DNA of 64,000 nucleotides from Ascarosepion bandense (lineage: Eukaryota > Mollusca > Cephalopoda > Sepiida > Sepiidae). Of this stretch, positions 10,100 through 20,384 are shown piece after piece; within the stretch, counting starts at the first letter, position 1; each line of letters starts with the position of its first letter. The stretch covers positions 1,093,501 to 1,157,500 of the forward strand of contig JBBBDQ010001293.1 of the NCBI GenBank assembly GCA_037127315.1, read 5' to 3'. Made by a program: the position numbers and the translations under genes. The notes under the pieces are model-generated. The model had not been told where the DNA came from, did not search any database, and was given only the letters and a program-made list of their open reading frames with translations.

Positions 10100-10525
10100 G
10101 TAATGTGATCGATCCCGACTTGGCAATTCAGATACAGTCACTTTCTCACTGGCATAGATTAGCAACTAGATCCCACCCTTTTACAGTGAAACCGATAAAA
10201 TGCAACCCCAACTTCTAATCCAACAGTTTCTTTCCTTGCACTTCCCGACTGTGGAATTCCCTTCCACACGATTGCTTCCCCGACGGATACAATCTCCAGG
10301 TGTTTAAATGTAAGGTCAATAGACACCTCCTAACACACTAACCTGCTCCCATTCTATCAAACACTCTTCCCATCTACCCAACCCTCATCCTCGGTATCCT
10401 TACTCATCTGTCACCTTCCTCCTGACATTCCCTATGTCTAACCACTTCTTCTCTTTACCTTCCCCTATATAGCCCATTGCGCAATAGTAGCAGTGGAATG
10501 CCTTGCTTGGGGTGAGATGTTTAAA
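10100..10525 (+). mobile_element. Jockey/CR1-like LINE 3' fragment
   Basis: Begins at GTGATCGATCCCGACTTG, matching the region before SHRR in other copies, but skips the middle (deletion after TTTCTCACTGGCATAG). It then encodes ATRSHPFTVKPIKC and a C-terminus with FPDGYNLQVFKCKVN. The tail ends CTTGCTTGGGGTGAGATG with A-rich and (TA) bases. Confidence 0.75.
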
Positions 10526-10544
10526 AAAAATATATATAATATGG

Positions 10545-11000
10545 CTCCCCTGTATCTCTTCTACGAATACATTCCAGCTTCGCTCCGATGAACTTTGCTC
10601 CCTGTTGCCCCGTATATATAAATTTACTCGATTTTAGCAACTAGGTCCTAGCCTTTTTACTGTGAAACCAATAAAATGTAAACGCAAAATTTACTCCATC
10701 AGTTTCTTTTCTCGCACTTCCCGTGCTGTGGCATTCCCTTCCATTTACTTGCTTCCCCGACAAATACGATCTCCAAGAATTTAAATGTAAAGTCAATAGT
10801 CATCTCCTATCTTACTAACTTTCATCCTCTGTCTCATGCTTTTTTCTCCATCCACTCCACTCTCATCAGTATTCTCATCCCTCTCTCACCCACTTCCTGA
10901 CACCCACTATAACCTGTCACTAATTCTCATAACTTTCTTCCTATGTAATCCTCTGCACACCAATGGCAGTAAATTGCCTTGCTTGGGGCGATATGATTTT
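10545..11000 (+). mobile_element. Jockey/CR1-like LINE 3' fragment, adjacent second copy
   Basis: Begins with ATGGCTCCCCTGTATCTCTT (the VASLCLFY region), runs through a C-terminus with FPDKYDLQEFKCKVNSHLL, and ends CCTTGCTTGGGGCGATATGA. It abuts the previous tail, repeating the tail-to-new-copy arrangement seen at 5325/5336. Confidence 0.75.
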
Positions 11001-11732
11001 TTAAAAATTCTTAAACCTCAATTTAACAGGAACACACAACGCTAAGCCATTTAGAATGGACTGAAATCTAAACTTTGTTTTCTCGCAAACACATTTTGGC
11101 AAGCACCAAATGCAGCTATCTCATGATATTTTAACGGTTGGTTCAATAGTGTTTGCAATTTCAGTTGTATAGAACTCAGTGAAAAGTAATTTCATTCTAT
11201 TATCAATAATTGCTAGCTATTACACTCTGGCAGGCGCTCAATCCATCTGTATTTTATAATATATCTTCAGTCTATCATCATGTTCCATCTTTTTTCTTCT
11301 TTTCTTCTAATAGGAGTTTAATGTTTTGCACATGTATTGAGAGCTGGCCAGGTGAGCTCTTATCTTAAAACATTAGACTTACCTGACACCTAATCTTTAA
11401 AAGCCTTTCCCTGAGTCCAATTTCTCTCGATTTCCCAGCCGTTTTAGCTTACAAACGGTTTTTTTCCACCCCAAACCTCTTCAGTACTACTGGATTTGCC
11501 ATCACCCTCGCTTTCATTGTCACAACCCCATGTCATTCCGAGCTCGCCCGCCCTCTCCGCATAATAGCAACATCCCATTTATCTATCATCAAAAAAATTC
11601 GAAAACTTCTGCGATATATATTTTTTTCTTTTTCGTTAATATTGGGGTCAAGAATGTGTGGTTATTTACTCAGCCTAGATTAGTCTAATACAAGGACAGT
11701 CAAGAAGAGTTCTCAGTAAGGATACAATTTAT
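11001..11732. other. no gene seen
   Basis: No recognised repeat or frame; pyrimidine-rich around 11400-11580. Confidence 0.5.
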
Positions 11733-11822
11733 TCTTCATTAGGTACCGTGGCCTTTTAAGACGTAGGCGAGCATGGATCCCCACTTACCCATATCTGTTG
11801 TTACTCTTAACATTTTCTAAAA
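11733..11822 (-). mobile_element. RTE LINE extreme 3' fragment
   Basis: Minus-strand translation approximates LRVTTDMGKWGSMLAYVLKG, the RTE C-terminus. It starts at a short TTCTTC (rev. GAAGAA) that corresponds to the (GAA)n tail of the family. Confidence 0.65.
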
Positions 11823-11835
11823 CATCGAGCAAAGA

Positions 11836-11930
11836 TGAGTACAATAGTCCGAATAATATAAATACTGTGAATACAACCTGATCACAGAAATATAGACAAA
11901 TACTAATAGAACTTTCCCATTCAAAAACGG
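11836..11930 (+). mobile_element. SINE S5 3' tail fragment
   Basis: AATAGTCCGAATAATATAAA followed by ACTGTGAATACAACCT and CAGAAATATAGACAAATA matches the 3' part of the S5 copy at 58330-58610. Confidence 0.55.
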
Positions 11931-11999
11931 GTATGACCTTAAACTGCACCCGGCAGCAAATCCTCTGATTGGGAGGTTGTGAGAAGCATGGAACCACCT

Positions 12000-12315
12000 C
12001 TTAATAGCTGTTGTTCCCAGGTTCACCCGTACCCAGAGTGGTAGCACCTGTTAGGATCCCAGCTACGGGTAAATAGTTAACCCCCAAACTGGGGTCAAAA
12101 TGCTATGAAAGTATTTACCAACAAAATGCTTTTGAATGAAAAATGTTGCCAACAAAACCTTTTTTGAATGAAAAATGTTACCAACAAAACCTTTTTTGAC
12201 TGAAAAATGTTACCAACAAAACTTTTTTTTTGAATGAAGAATGTTACCATCAAAACCTTTTTTGAATGAAAAATGTTACCAATAAAACCATTTTTGAATG
12301 AAAAAACTGTGATTT
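12000..12315 (+). repeat. dispersed repeat S6 with ~32-bp minisatellite, best copy
   Basis: The unique portion (GATCCCAGCTACGGGTAAAT, AACTGGGGTCAAAATGCTAT) is followed by about six tandem units. Each has the form AATGAAAAATGTTACCAACA plus AAACCTTTTTTG. The same unique-plus-array structure occurs at 1548-1765, so the array belongs to the element. Confidence 0.7.
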
Positions 12316-12821
12316 AAAATAAAAATATGTTTCAGGCCTTAAATGGCCTTTCAAACAATTCCCCACTCAAAATATAAACAAACAAAAAAAGAAAACAAAT
12401 AAACTAAATAAAACAAATCAAAACGATTTTCAGCATTAAATGACCTAATGAAGGTTGATATGCTGGTTAAAAGAGCCAACCAACCAACCAACCAACCAAC
12501 CAACCAACAACCAAACATGTTTTCTCTATTTTTTGCTGGGGGACAAATATAATTAAGTAGTTCCCTTGAGACTTTGTTTTATAAGTACACTGACTACTTT
12601 AAAACACGAATCGTTCAAAAAAAAGTACTTAATGGAACGCCAAAATGAACAATGAGTCCATATTCGGGACTCAGCTGGCGTGACTGAATCATATTTCTGT
12701 TGAAGATGTAAGGCAAAAGTTAACAATGAAATAATTTTTTAACAAATTTTAAAGGGTATATGTGAATTTCGGTGAGAATTTTAGTAAAAATAAATTAGTT
12801 TGATTTTGCGGTGAGTTCATA
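12316..12821. other. no gene seen; (CCAA)n at 12476-12511
   Basis: The only feature is a CCAA tetranucleotide array of about nine units. The rest is AT-rich spacer. Confidence 0.6.
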
Positions 12822-12847
12822 TCTAAACTTATTTATAAATAAAACTT

Positions 12848-12906
<59 letters not shown>

Positions 12907-13209
12907 TTTACCTATAGATTCTGAAACGGCTGAACCGATTTTCTTGAAAATTTACACAGTTGTACTATAAGCGTCTGCGAGTGTTCTTAGCTAGGTTTTG
13001 TGTTCTTGGCTAGGTTTTGTGTCGAGGTACCCCCGATAAATATCGAAAATCGATAATCGAAAAAATCGGGTTATAGAAGGAGTGGTTCGATTTTAATCAA
13101 ATTTGATACACTCATAGACAAAGACATAAGAAACGATTTTCAGAAGTTTCAACGTTGCAGTTCTTATAATAGTGTAGAAAATCGATAATATATATATATA
13201 TAAAGGACA

Positions 13210-13252
<43 letters not shown>

Positions 13253-13262
13253 ACAAGATGTT

Positions 13263-13305
<43 letters not shown>

Positions 13306-13310
13306 TTGTG
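12822..13310 (+). mobile_element. non-autonomous Helitron, copy B (5' half only)
   Basis: Begins TCTAAACTTATTTATAAATA, preceded by A. A (TG)n run at 12847-12903 is followed by the conserved GAAACGGCTGAACCGATTTT block and TATCGATT region. A short internal duplication (TTCTTAGCTAGGTTTTGTG / TTCTTGGCTAGGTTTTGTG) sits near 12985-13020. The 3' half is replaced by interrupted (TA)n and (TG)n at 13189-13325, so the terminal hairpin is lost. Confidence 0.75.
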
Positions 13311-13639
13311 TGTGTGTGTGTGTGTATCCGATTCTCACCAAACTTCACAGAAATATTCTTTCTGAATGAAATTGGAACTTAAAGTAAAACCCAACTGGTA
13401 TGTTATAGCTACTCCCTAATCATGTTCACTTTGAAATGTGCTCGAAGAAAATGCTAAATTTAAGTATGTTTCTATGGAGCAATGGCGAGCATGATAACCG
13501 TATGAACATTCTGACTGTTTGTGTGATGCTTGCCGGTTGATTGACGTTTAAGTAGGACTGCGCTACTTGTAGCAAATTCATACAGTGATGTCTTGACGTT
13601 GAAAAAATAGTTTATATTGACCTGAAGTATAAACTAAAA

Positions 13640-13831
13640 GAAAAGTAAAAGAAATTTAAATATCTGGGAAGCCTTCTGACAGAAGATGAAAAGCGCGACA
13701 GTGAGATCCGAATGCGCGCTGGCATGGCCAAGGACGCATTTCAAAAGCTAACAAAACAGGAAAATCTCACTGGAAACAACAAAAAAAGAGTGCTGGACTG
13801 CGATGTGATATCTGTCTTCTCTTTATAGTGA
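13640..13831 (+). mobile_element. RTE LINE fragment, left part
   Basis: Translates approximately as KKFKYLGSLLTEDEKRDSEI, then MAKDAFQKLTKQENL and KRVLDCDVISVFSL, the region after the RTE catalytic motif. It is interrupted at 13832 by a SINE pair and continues at 14083. Confidence 0.75.
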
Positions 13832-14082
13832 TTTTCTAAACGCAGCTTAGATGTGGTACAAGGCCGAAAGTATAGAGCATTCAGTGAGGCTCGAATCCAC
13901 TACTCAACTGTAATGATTCTAGCGAGTCAAGTTTGCTAACCATTACACTCTCTGTCTTGTTGGGCGATAGTAAATTTTCTAAAATTTTTTTCCGAAAGTA
14001 TGGGACACCCACTTAGTATCGAACAAACTACTCAGTTATAATGGCACGACAAGCTTGCTAACCATTACATCACACCGAGGTG
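13832..14082 (-). mobile_element. two tandem S2 tRNA-SINE units inserted in an RTE
   Basis: Two S2 heads in the same orientation end at about 13950 and 14075, each with TGTAATGGTTAGCAA and a box B-like segment, and each is followed by the AAAGTAT-containing body. The dimer lies exactly between RTE codons for ISVFSL and YGSEC-like bases, with CTGTCTTCT left and CTGTCCCTT right as a possible target duplication. Confidence 0.7.
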
Positions 14083-14390
14083 TCCTGTCCCTTCCGTATG
14101 GCAGCGAATGTTAGACGATCTCCTCAAAAATGAAAAAGAGGCTCCAGGAAGAAGAAATTAGGAATATGTAGTTGAGATTTCTAGGGTACGTAATGAGGAA
14201 GGAAGGTCTGGAGAATTTAATACCCAATGGATGGATAGAAAAAAGACAAGCAGCGCAGGATATATTTCATAGGATTGAGCAAATAGGTCGCGGAGCAAGG
14301 TTTGGGTGAGATACCAAGAGGAAAATATTGAGAGCGACAAGGGACAGAACCAAGTGAAAGTCCATGATCGCCTACGTCCTGATGGCACAA

Positions 14391-14421
<31 letters not shown>

Positions 14422-14432
14422 AAGAAGAAGAT
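14083..14432 (+). mobile_element. RTE LINE fragment, right part with (AAG)n tail
   Basis: Resumes with GTATGGCAGCGAATGTTAGA (YGSEC region). It encodes, with frame breaks, LRFLGYVMRKEGLENL and MIAYVLMAQ, and ends in an (AAG)n run at 14391-14430. The run is a direct extension of the family's GAA-type tail. The minus-strand frame with poly-leucine over this run is an artefact. Confidence 0.75.
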
Positions 14433-14787
14433 AGAGCAATGTAATTAGTTTCGTCTTGATTTAGTGTTTCATACCAATGGCGAATTTATTTAACTAGACT
14501 GGTCCACTTGTTGAAAAAAAAAAGGAAAATATTTCCAGGAAATAATTTTCTGTAGATTAGTATTCCGTAGACATTTCTTAAGGTGCGACATTTGTAGGAA
14601 CTGAACAATATTAATTTTTTAATCATTTTAACTGTGAGGTTCCTGTTTACAATATCGATAAAGTGCGATATCGATGGCTGACATTTTACAAAATTATCTG
14701 GTTTGCATCTTAAAAAATATTTATTTTAAATAATGAAGAAATGGTTCATGGCTTTTCAATCAAAAAACAAAAATTTACATAAATTAA

Positions 14788-14790
<3 letters not shown>

Positions 14791-14829
<39 letters not shown>

Positions 14830-14848
14830 TAGATAGATAGATAGATAT
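14791..14848 (+). repeat. (TA)n and (GATA)n microsatellite
   Basis: TA dinucleotides pass into ATAG tetranucleotides; it borders the LINE-tail unit to the right. Confidence 0.9.
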
Positions 14849-14849
14849 T

Positions 14850-15067
14850 TTCTTTTAATCATATGACTTCGAGCAAGGCGGTAACGCCACTGAAGCGCAG
14901 GGGGCTACGTAGGAATGAAAAGATTGGAAAAGAGAAAGTCGGAAACCACATCCTAAACAGGGAACAAGGGATGAGCTCTACACCTGTTCAATTGACGTTG
15001 GTGGAGTGTGAACCGGGCGATAGTTTAGTCTATCTACTCCAATTAGTTTAGTCTATCTACTCCAATT
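14850..15067 (-). mobile_element. LINE 3'-tail unit, family T, one unit
   Basis: On the minus strand it runs from the GGAGTAGATAGACTAAACTA block through CGCCCGGTTCACACTCCACC, CAGGTGTAGAGCTCATCC and CCTGTTTAGGATGTGGTTTC. It ends GGCGTTACCGCCTTGCTCG-like bases and an A-rich tail. It shares its last ~60 bp with the Jockey/CR1-like LINE tails, so it is either a LINE 3' UTR or a SINE that uses that tail. Other copies are at 24585, 42100 and 52010. Confidence 0.7.
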
Positions 15068-15660
15068 TATCTGTTTGTTCTCAATTTAAAATAAATAATT
15101 ATCATAACTCATTGTTTATGCAGGTGCTTCCGAAAATCCTCCTCACCCCACTCCACAAGAAAACCTTTTTTTTAATGAAAAAAATTTTTAAATTTGTTTT
15201 TTTCTTTTAATACAGATAGAATCAAAGTAAACATAAATTCAAATGAGAAATTTCCGAATTTCAAACTAAGTGCAGAAATCTCTGTAAAGTGTCATATATT
15301 AATATGTAACTGATTATTTTATGATCAAGATCTCCTTGTAATTCAATAAAAATATATTTATGTATAGATTCTAAAAAGACTATTGGCATTAGGAAAGTCT
15401 AATGAATGTTGATCTATAAAAAATAATTTTCCGAAAATTGTTTCTCGGTTAATATATTTAAGTACTCCTTGCGACTTTGCGCAGTACCAAGTTATCAATA
15501 CACTGGCTGTTTTTTATCAAGAATCGTTTTTCAGATTACGTCTCTCTTGCGAGCGTTCCTTCTATTAGGTTTCTAGACAAATAGTAAATATTACACATCT
15601 AATCTATGGAACTATTACTATTGCTATTACTGCCATATTTTTAATTCTAAGCCTTAAACA
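15068..15660. other. no gene seen
   Basis: AT-rich spacer with no recognised element. Confidence 0.5.
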
Positions 15661-16022
15661 ACGCGTTAGGATGCTACGGATATCGTGGACTGAGCATACA
15701 AGCAACGACGAGGTGTTAGAAAGAATGGCAACAAAAAGGAAATTGATGCTGAGCATCAGGAAGAGACAACTGAAGTTCCTGGGACATGCAATGAGGAAGG
15801 AGAGTCTGGAGAGCCTGATACTGACTGGACAGATAGAAGGAATGAGAGACAGAGGAAGGCAGCGGATAACATATTTGCAGGGACTGATCAGGTGGATGAC
15901 GGAACGGGGGTTGCCAGGAGCAACAGGAGCAAACATACTAAGAGCCACAAGGGATAGGGAGACGTGGAGAGCCATGATCGCCTACGTCCTGAAGGGACAG
16001 GGCACATAGAAGAAGAAGAATG
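15661..16022 (+). mobile_element. RTE LINE 3' end, young 5'-truncated copy
   Basis: An open frame of 112 codons at 15671-16009 encodes the RTE C-terminus. It reads MLRISWTEHTSNDEVLERMA, RKLMLSIRKRQLKFLGHAMR, GRQRITYLQGLIRWMTERGL and RDRETWRAMIAYVLKGQGT. The stop is followed by AGAAGAAGAAGAATG, the GAA tail. It differs from the 49086-49472 copy at only a few residues, so both are recent insertions of one source. The frame is intact but lacks all catalytic domains. Confidence 0.85.
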
Positions 16023-16147
16023 AAAGAAAGATGCGCGGGTTTACTGGTAAATAAAGAGAATGTGAAAACTGTAAGAAAAAAGGACACTAACATAAATTTC
16101 TGGCAAACTGAAGATGGTAACTGACATTACATTTTAATGTTTTGAAG

Positions 16148-16285
16148 ATTGTAAGTGCCAAGGGCACCGAGAGCCCATATCTCTGAGGGAGAATCGCCGA
16201 TTGGTGTCAAATCGGCCGGGTTCAATCCTGGCTAAAAGCAATCCGATATCTAACCGTACTGATGAGCGAAACAGATCTATGGATG
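16148..16285 (+). mobile_element. tRNA-derived SINE S3 with hammerhead remnant lacking stem II
   Basis: The head at 16170-16232 (GCCCATATCTCTGAGGGAGA and CCGGGTTCAATCCTGG) is followed by TAAAAGCAATCCGATATCTA and CCGTACTGATGAGCGAAACA. Compared with 43134-43190, the whole stem II hairpin is missing: the core reads CTGATGA-GC-GAAAC. A 4-nt deletion also removes the cleavage triplet. The copy abuts an S1 SINE at 16281. Confidence 0.7.
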
Positions 16286-16576
16286 TGCGTTGTGGTGCAG
16301 TGGATATTGGCTCGGAACGAGAAATTGGGCAGCCGTGTTCGAATTCCAGTTGAATTATCTGCATTCACTTACGCGCAAATACCCTTGGGATTAATCCCTC
16401 TCTTTCTTCTACTTATGGGTTAAATAACAGGACAGATTCTACAGCCTTGGTTGGCAACCAGTCTATCGCAGAAAGTAATAGCAATCTACTGCGGGAAAAT
16501 CTTCTGCCCAGTCAGTCAAGTCTTTTCGAGACATGATCGCCCAAAGTGTATCACGTATGGCACTTAACTGACTGAA
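16281..16576 (+). mobile_element. tRNA-derived SINE S1, good copy
   Basis: It holds the head GGATGTGCGTTGTGGTGCAG, box B-like GTGTTCGAATTCC, and the body markers CTTACGCGCAAATACCC, GGGTTAAATAACAGGAC, GGTTGGCAACCAGTC and CGAGACATGATCGCCC. It ends GGCACTTAACTGACTGAA. Length is about 296 bp. It is the clearest plus-strand example of the most frequent SINE in the window. Confidence 0.85.
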
Positions 16577-16699
16577 GGGGCAAGGAATCAAAAAAACAGA
16601 ATAGGTTTTGATAGGCGAGAATTTTGAGAATAGAAAATATTAGAATCGAACTTGTGGTTACATCAAGCTATTTCAACAATTGTGTGTATTTATTTTCTA

Positions 16700-16920
16700 G
16701 ACGTAGCTTAGATGTGGCACAAAACTGACAGTACTAGGCACCCAATGAGGATCGATCTCACTACTCGCAATTGTTCTATTGAGACGAACTTGCTAACCAT
16801 TACAGCAAGTCTAAGTGTTGCTAAGTAGTACGTAAATATTTAGAGAAGAAATTTTGTCCCTCATGGTCAGGGATTCTTAACCGCTGTACCACAACACACT
16901 AGTGTGCCGCGCGATCATCT
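16700..16920 (-). mobile_element. S2 tRNA-SINE and an adjacent degraded tRNA-like head
   Basis: Minus strand 16815-16700 carries the S2 head (TAATGGTTAGCAAG...GAGATCGATCCTC) and body ending near TAAGCTACGTC. At 16915-16860 a second tRNA-like segment (GTGTTGTGGTACAGCGGTTA) resembles a decayed S1 head. Confidence 0.6.
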
Positions 16921-17084
16921 TATGTGCATTGCAAAATATTGTCACGGTATACTTATATATATGTGGGGGGCACTGGTAATTGTGCAGCGTTATTTTTTGA
17001 ATAAATGCATAAATATTAAACTTTTCAAATAGTTATTTTCACTATGTTCTTCTAATATTAGATTTTAGTTATGTGAAAAAAAGA

Positions 17085-17640
17085 ATTTTTTTTTAATCAT
17101 TTCACCCCGAGCAAGGCGGAAACGCCACTGATCTGCAGGGGGCTACATAAATATAAAAAAATTAATTAGAAAAGAGTGAGGAGTACAAACTAGTTAGAAA
17201 GGAACAATAGAAAGCTGAGAAAGCAGGTGCGATGACAGATACATAGGTGGAGAGAAAGGGAAGGTTATACAGGGGTGGGGAGAGAGCTAGAGTCCAGTGG
17301 TTAGTAGATGAGTATTGACTTTGCATTTAAATTTCTGGAGGTTGTAGCCGTCAGGAAAGCAAGAATACGGGAGCGAGTTCCACAGGCGGGAAGTGCGAGA
17401 GAAGAAGCTGCAGGAGTAGAATTGTCGTCTGCATTTGGCTAACCTGACTGTGAATGGGTGGGACCCAGTTGCCAGTCTGGTTGCACGAGTAAACACCTGT
17501 TGAGGAGGCATCAGTGACTTAAGTTCGTCTGAGCAGAAGCCATGAAAATATTTATAGAACAGACAAAGGGAGGCCACATTTCGATGATGGGGAAGTGGCT
17601 TTTTAGCTACTATTTCTAGTGATCCGGTGCTCAAAATAAA
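17085..17640 (-). mobile_element. Jockey/CR1-like LINE 3' end with intact C-terminal frame
   Basis: A frame of 115 codons (17634-17287) reads LPHHRNVASLCLFYKYFHGF, CSDELKSLMPPQQVFTRATR, FSRTSRLWNSLPYSCFPDGY and NLQKFKCKVNTHLLTTGL: the terminal part of the non-LTR reverse transcriptase ORF. The 3' UTR runs to 17085, ending (minus strand) GGCGTTTCCGCCTTGCTCGG, GGTGAAATGATT and poly-A. It is nearly identical in protein to the 4835-5134 part of the first copy, so this subfamily was active recently. It is 5'-truncated. Confidence 0.85.
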
Positions 17641-17904
17641 ACGTTCGACGGTTTTATTGATACATTTTGGTTTTCAATACAAAAGCTATATCTTACCTTA
17701 GATAAAATTGCTTTATTAATTTTATTACAATTTTCTACTTCTTATTTATTTGAATTAGGCTTGTTAACCCTAAATAACATAAAAATAAAAAGTAGCATGG
17801 CTATTCTCAACTGAAGAAGAAATGAGGGTCTGCTAATCTCACATTCGACTAAACATTGAAGAAATCGCAAACAAACAAAAAAAAACACCAGCTAGATAAG
17901 CTGT
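17641..17904. other. no gene seen
   Basis: AT-rich flank between LINE and composite SINE. Confidence 0.5.
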
Positions 17905-18372
17905 TTTGTTTTATGGCACATCAACCTCGGCGGGTCATTTATTGCCAACTAATTTTTTTTTCTAATTGCTGGTAATACCTATTTCTTTCAACTATTTATT
18001 GTTGTTTTTATATAAGTTTTTGTGTCTAGTAATACTTTTTTTTTTCAAATATCAAGATTCATCATGATTTGTTTTTAAGGGCAGGGTCCCCACGTCCTAC
18101 CTTTGTTATTTAACATAACTGGAGGGAAGGGAAGGATTAATACCTTCCCCAAGGGTACCAGTGCTTAAGTGAATGCAAGGTATTTCAACTGGAATTCGAA
18201 CTCGGCTCACCGATTTCTCTTTCTGAGCCGATATCCACTGCACCACAACGCACATCCGTCACTAAACGCTTTCAGCACCTGGCATTCCCAAGCGGTCACC
18301 CATCTAAGTACTGACCAGCCTTAACGTTGCTTAACTTCGGTGATCGAGCGAGAACCGGTGTATTCAACTTGA
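17905..18372 (-). mobile_element. composite 5S rRNA-tRNA SINE, second copy
   Basis: On the minus strand, the 5S-derived head (about 18365-18270) contains GAAGTTAAGCAACGTTAAGG, GGTCAGTACTTAGATGGGTG and ACCGCTTGGGAATGCC. The linker TTTAGTGACGGATGTG and the S1-type tRNA unit (GTTGTGGTGCAGTGGATATC...GAGTTCGAATTCC) follow. The ~230-bp body matches the 7395-7888 copy, including TTATGTTAAATAACA and GACCCGCCGAGG. Confidence 0.85.
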
Positions 18373-19235
18373 TATGCATAGATCAGCTTGAGGTTTCGCA
18401 CTAAATAATATGCTCAAATACTTTAATAGAAATATTGAAATAAAAGTTCATATTTGTTTGTGTATTTTAAAAGCGATCTATCGTTGTATTTCATAACATT
18501 TACATTCATAGTCTTTAAAATTTAGCCAAGTGTGTCGTGATATTTTCATTTGCTCCTGGGTGTGCCCTTGCTTTAAAACTAAAATAAACACTGGGCATGG
18601 CCTAGATGAATTTTGAAAATTCAACGAACCAGATTTGAAAAGCTGCTGCTTCATCAGTCATCGACAAGACTGAGAACTTGTGATTCCCATACATTTCTGA
18701 AGCCTATTCTTTTCCCCTCACTGCTCTATGCTTGTATCATTTCATCATCATTATCAAGCAAACCTTGAATTATCTCCAGCCATGATAAGTAGGATTGTTT
18801 TATTGGCTTAAAAGTAATTTGCCTTCAATTGTTATACATTTATTATATAATATCTGGCTTTTTGTTCTTATTTTAGTCGGTGTAAACATTTCTCGTCCTT
18901 GATTAAGCTCCGATGGGAGGGGATGGATAAACCGGTTAAGCTGCTTTTCTGGTTAATCACGTTATGTATTTCGATGTTACCACAATGCGGTAATTATGTT
19001 CTTTTTACTCATATTTTTCGTTTTTTTTTTGTTCATGTTTTAACAAGTTTCTTTTTAACGCTATTATTTAAAAACAATGACTTTAATAAGATTATTACTT
19101 GTAAGTAACAGAAATGACGAAGCTTAACAAATGTAACTGTACCAGTAAAGATTGAACTCAAAGATCCATCTCGCACATTTATACATATATCATTCATCTG
19201 TACAATAGATATCACTGTTGACCCCTGTATGACGA
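18373..19235. other. no gene seen
   Basis: AT-rich spacer. The hydrophobic frame at 18899-19108 was examined but has no supporting context. A motif CTGATGAAGCAGCAGCTTTT on the minus strand at 18635-18655 resembles a Penelope-type terminal motif but lacks GAAA. Confidence 0.5.
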
Positions 19236-19440
19236 GAAACTACATCCGGCAGCAAGGATGCAAGATCAGAGGATTAGGGCTTTTGAAAAACCCTGGGTAA
19301 TAGAAACTGAGTAAATAGTTAAACTAGGGTTGAAACACAATTAAATTATAAAAATACATTTGTATAGTGAAAAAAAAGCCAGCAATCTATACATACATAG
19401 ATACATTTTTGTAAAGAAAGTTGCTAATAATATTTATTAA
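19236..19440 (+). repeat. dispersed repeat S6, decayed copy
   Basis: AAATAGTTAAACTAGGGTTG and TACATTTTTGTAAAGAAAGT correspond to the unique part and array units of the copies at 1548 and 12000. Confidence 0.45.
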
Positions 19441-19494
19441 ACATAACGTTTGAATAACTAAATCTCTTTTGGGAATAACAATTATTTCTCTAGA

Positions 19495-19605
19495 CGCAAG
19501 TCCTCCTATTTAACCCATAGCAGTGGAGACATATTGATAACTTTCCAAATTTGACTTTCTGATCTCCCATTCCAAACTGTTATCCATTACCCTGCACGTT
19601 TGCCC
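19495..19605 (-). mobile_element. decayed S1 SINE fragment
   Basis: TATTTAACCCATAGCAGTGG on the plus strand and a head remnant near 19560-19600 (GGTAATGGATAACAGTTTGG on the minus strand) match S1 in order and spacing. A long deletion removed the middle. Confidence 0.5.
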
Positions 19606-20384
19606 TAAACCGAAAAAAGACAACGGGAAAGAACTCATTTACTTTTACAAGTTTCAAAATAATATCAGCTCAACGCTCAGGTTGGGCCCAAACTTCAGGC
19701 AACACCTCTCCTTCAGGATGTGGTTGGAGTCATTTGCTGAAGTTTCTTTAAAAGTGGTATGCCGAAGAAACTTTATCAATCTTTTTAAGACATTACTGGT
19801 ATCCGTACTTTAAAATAATCTTGTATCACATTCGGTTGCATCTTGGAAAAAATGAAAAATACATATTTTACATAACTTAATAGTAATTCACAGATAAACA
19901 AAAATATGTAATTAACTGGGAAAATAGATGGCTTATAAATTTTAATATCGCCAAAATCAAACTTCTATTATGACCTATGGTTAACACCATAGACAAATAT
20001 TTCCTTCCTGACAAAGGCTCCGAAACAGTGCACATTCTCTCATAATGGCCCCAATTTAATTATAAATTCGAGAGGAACACGTTAAAAGAAATTCAATGAA
20101 GTCATATGCCGTAGAGAAGCTCGGGGGAAATATCATTGGCATGAGGAGCATTACACATTCAGTTCGCTTCAGGTGAGTTTCAATTACTTTCCAGTAATTT
20201 CCTTCTGCTGCCCCACCTCCCATCAGCATGGTTGTTGCTAGTCTCCTGGAGAGCATCCCGCTCCGCCTCCTTGGCCTCACTTTTTCAACTGATCTGCTAA
20301 CAAATACATCGAATCTATAGCTGCATCTACTGTTAAAATGTGTGGGTCACTCTGTCAAGCCAGAAAGTTTTCCTTGTCTTAATC
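19606..20384. other. no gene seen
   Basis: AT-rich spacer with no supported frame. The minus-strand frame at 20056-20280 shows no domain. Confidence 0.5.

Noticed and set aside
13093..13348. Overlapping minus-strand frames with long Tyr-Ile repeats
   Set aside because: They are translations of TA and TG arrays inside a Helitron remnant.
14158..14439. Minus-strand frame beginning with poly-leucine
   Set aside because: It is the reverse complement of the (AAG)n tail and RTE C-terminus.
18635..18655. Hammerhead-like motif on the minus strand
   Set aside because: CTGATGA and a short stem are present, but GAAA is replaced and no stem I or cleavage site could be found.
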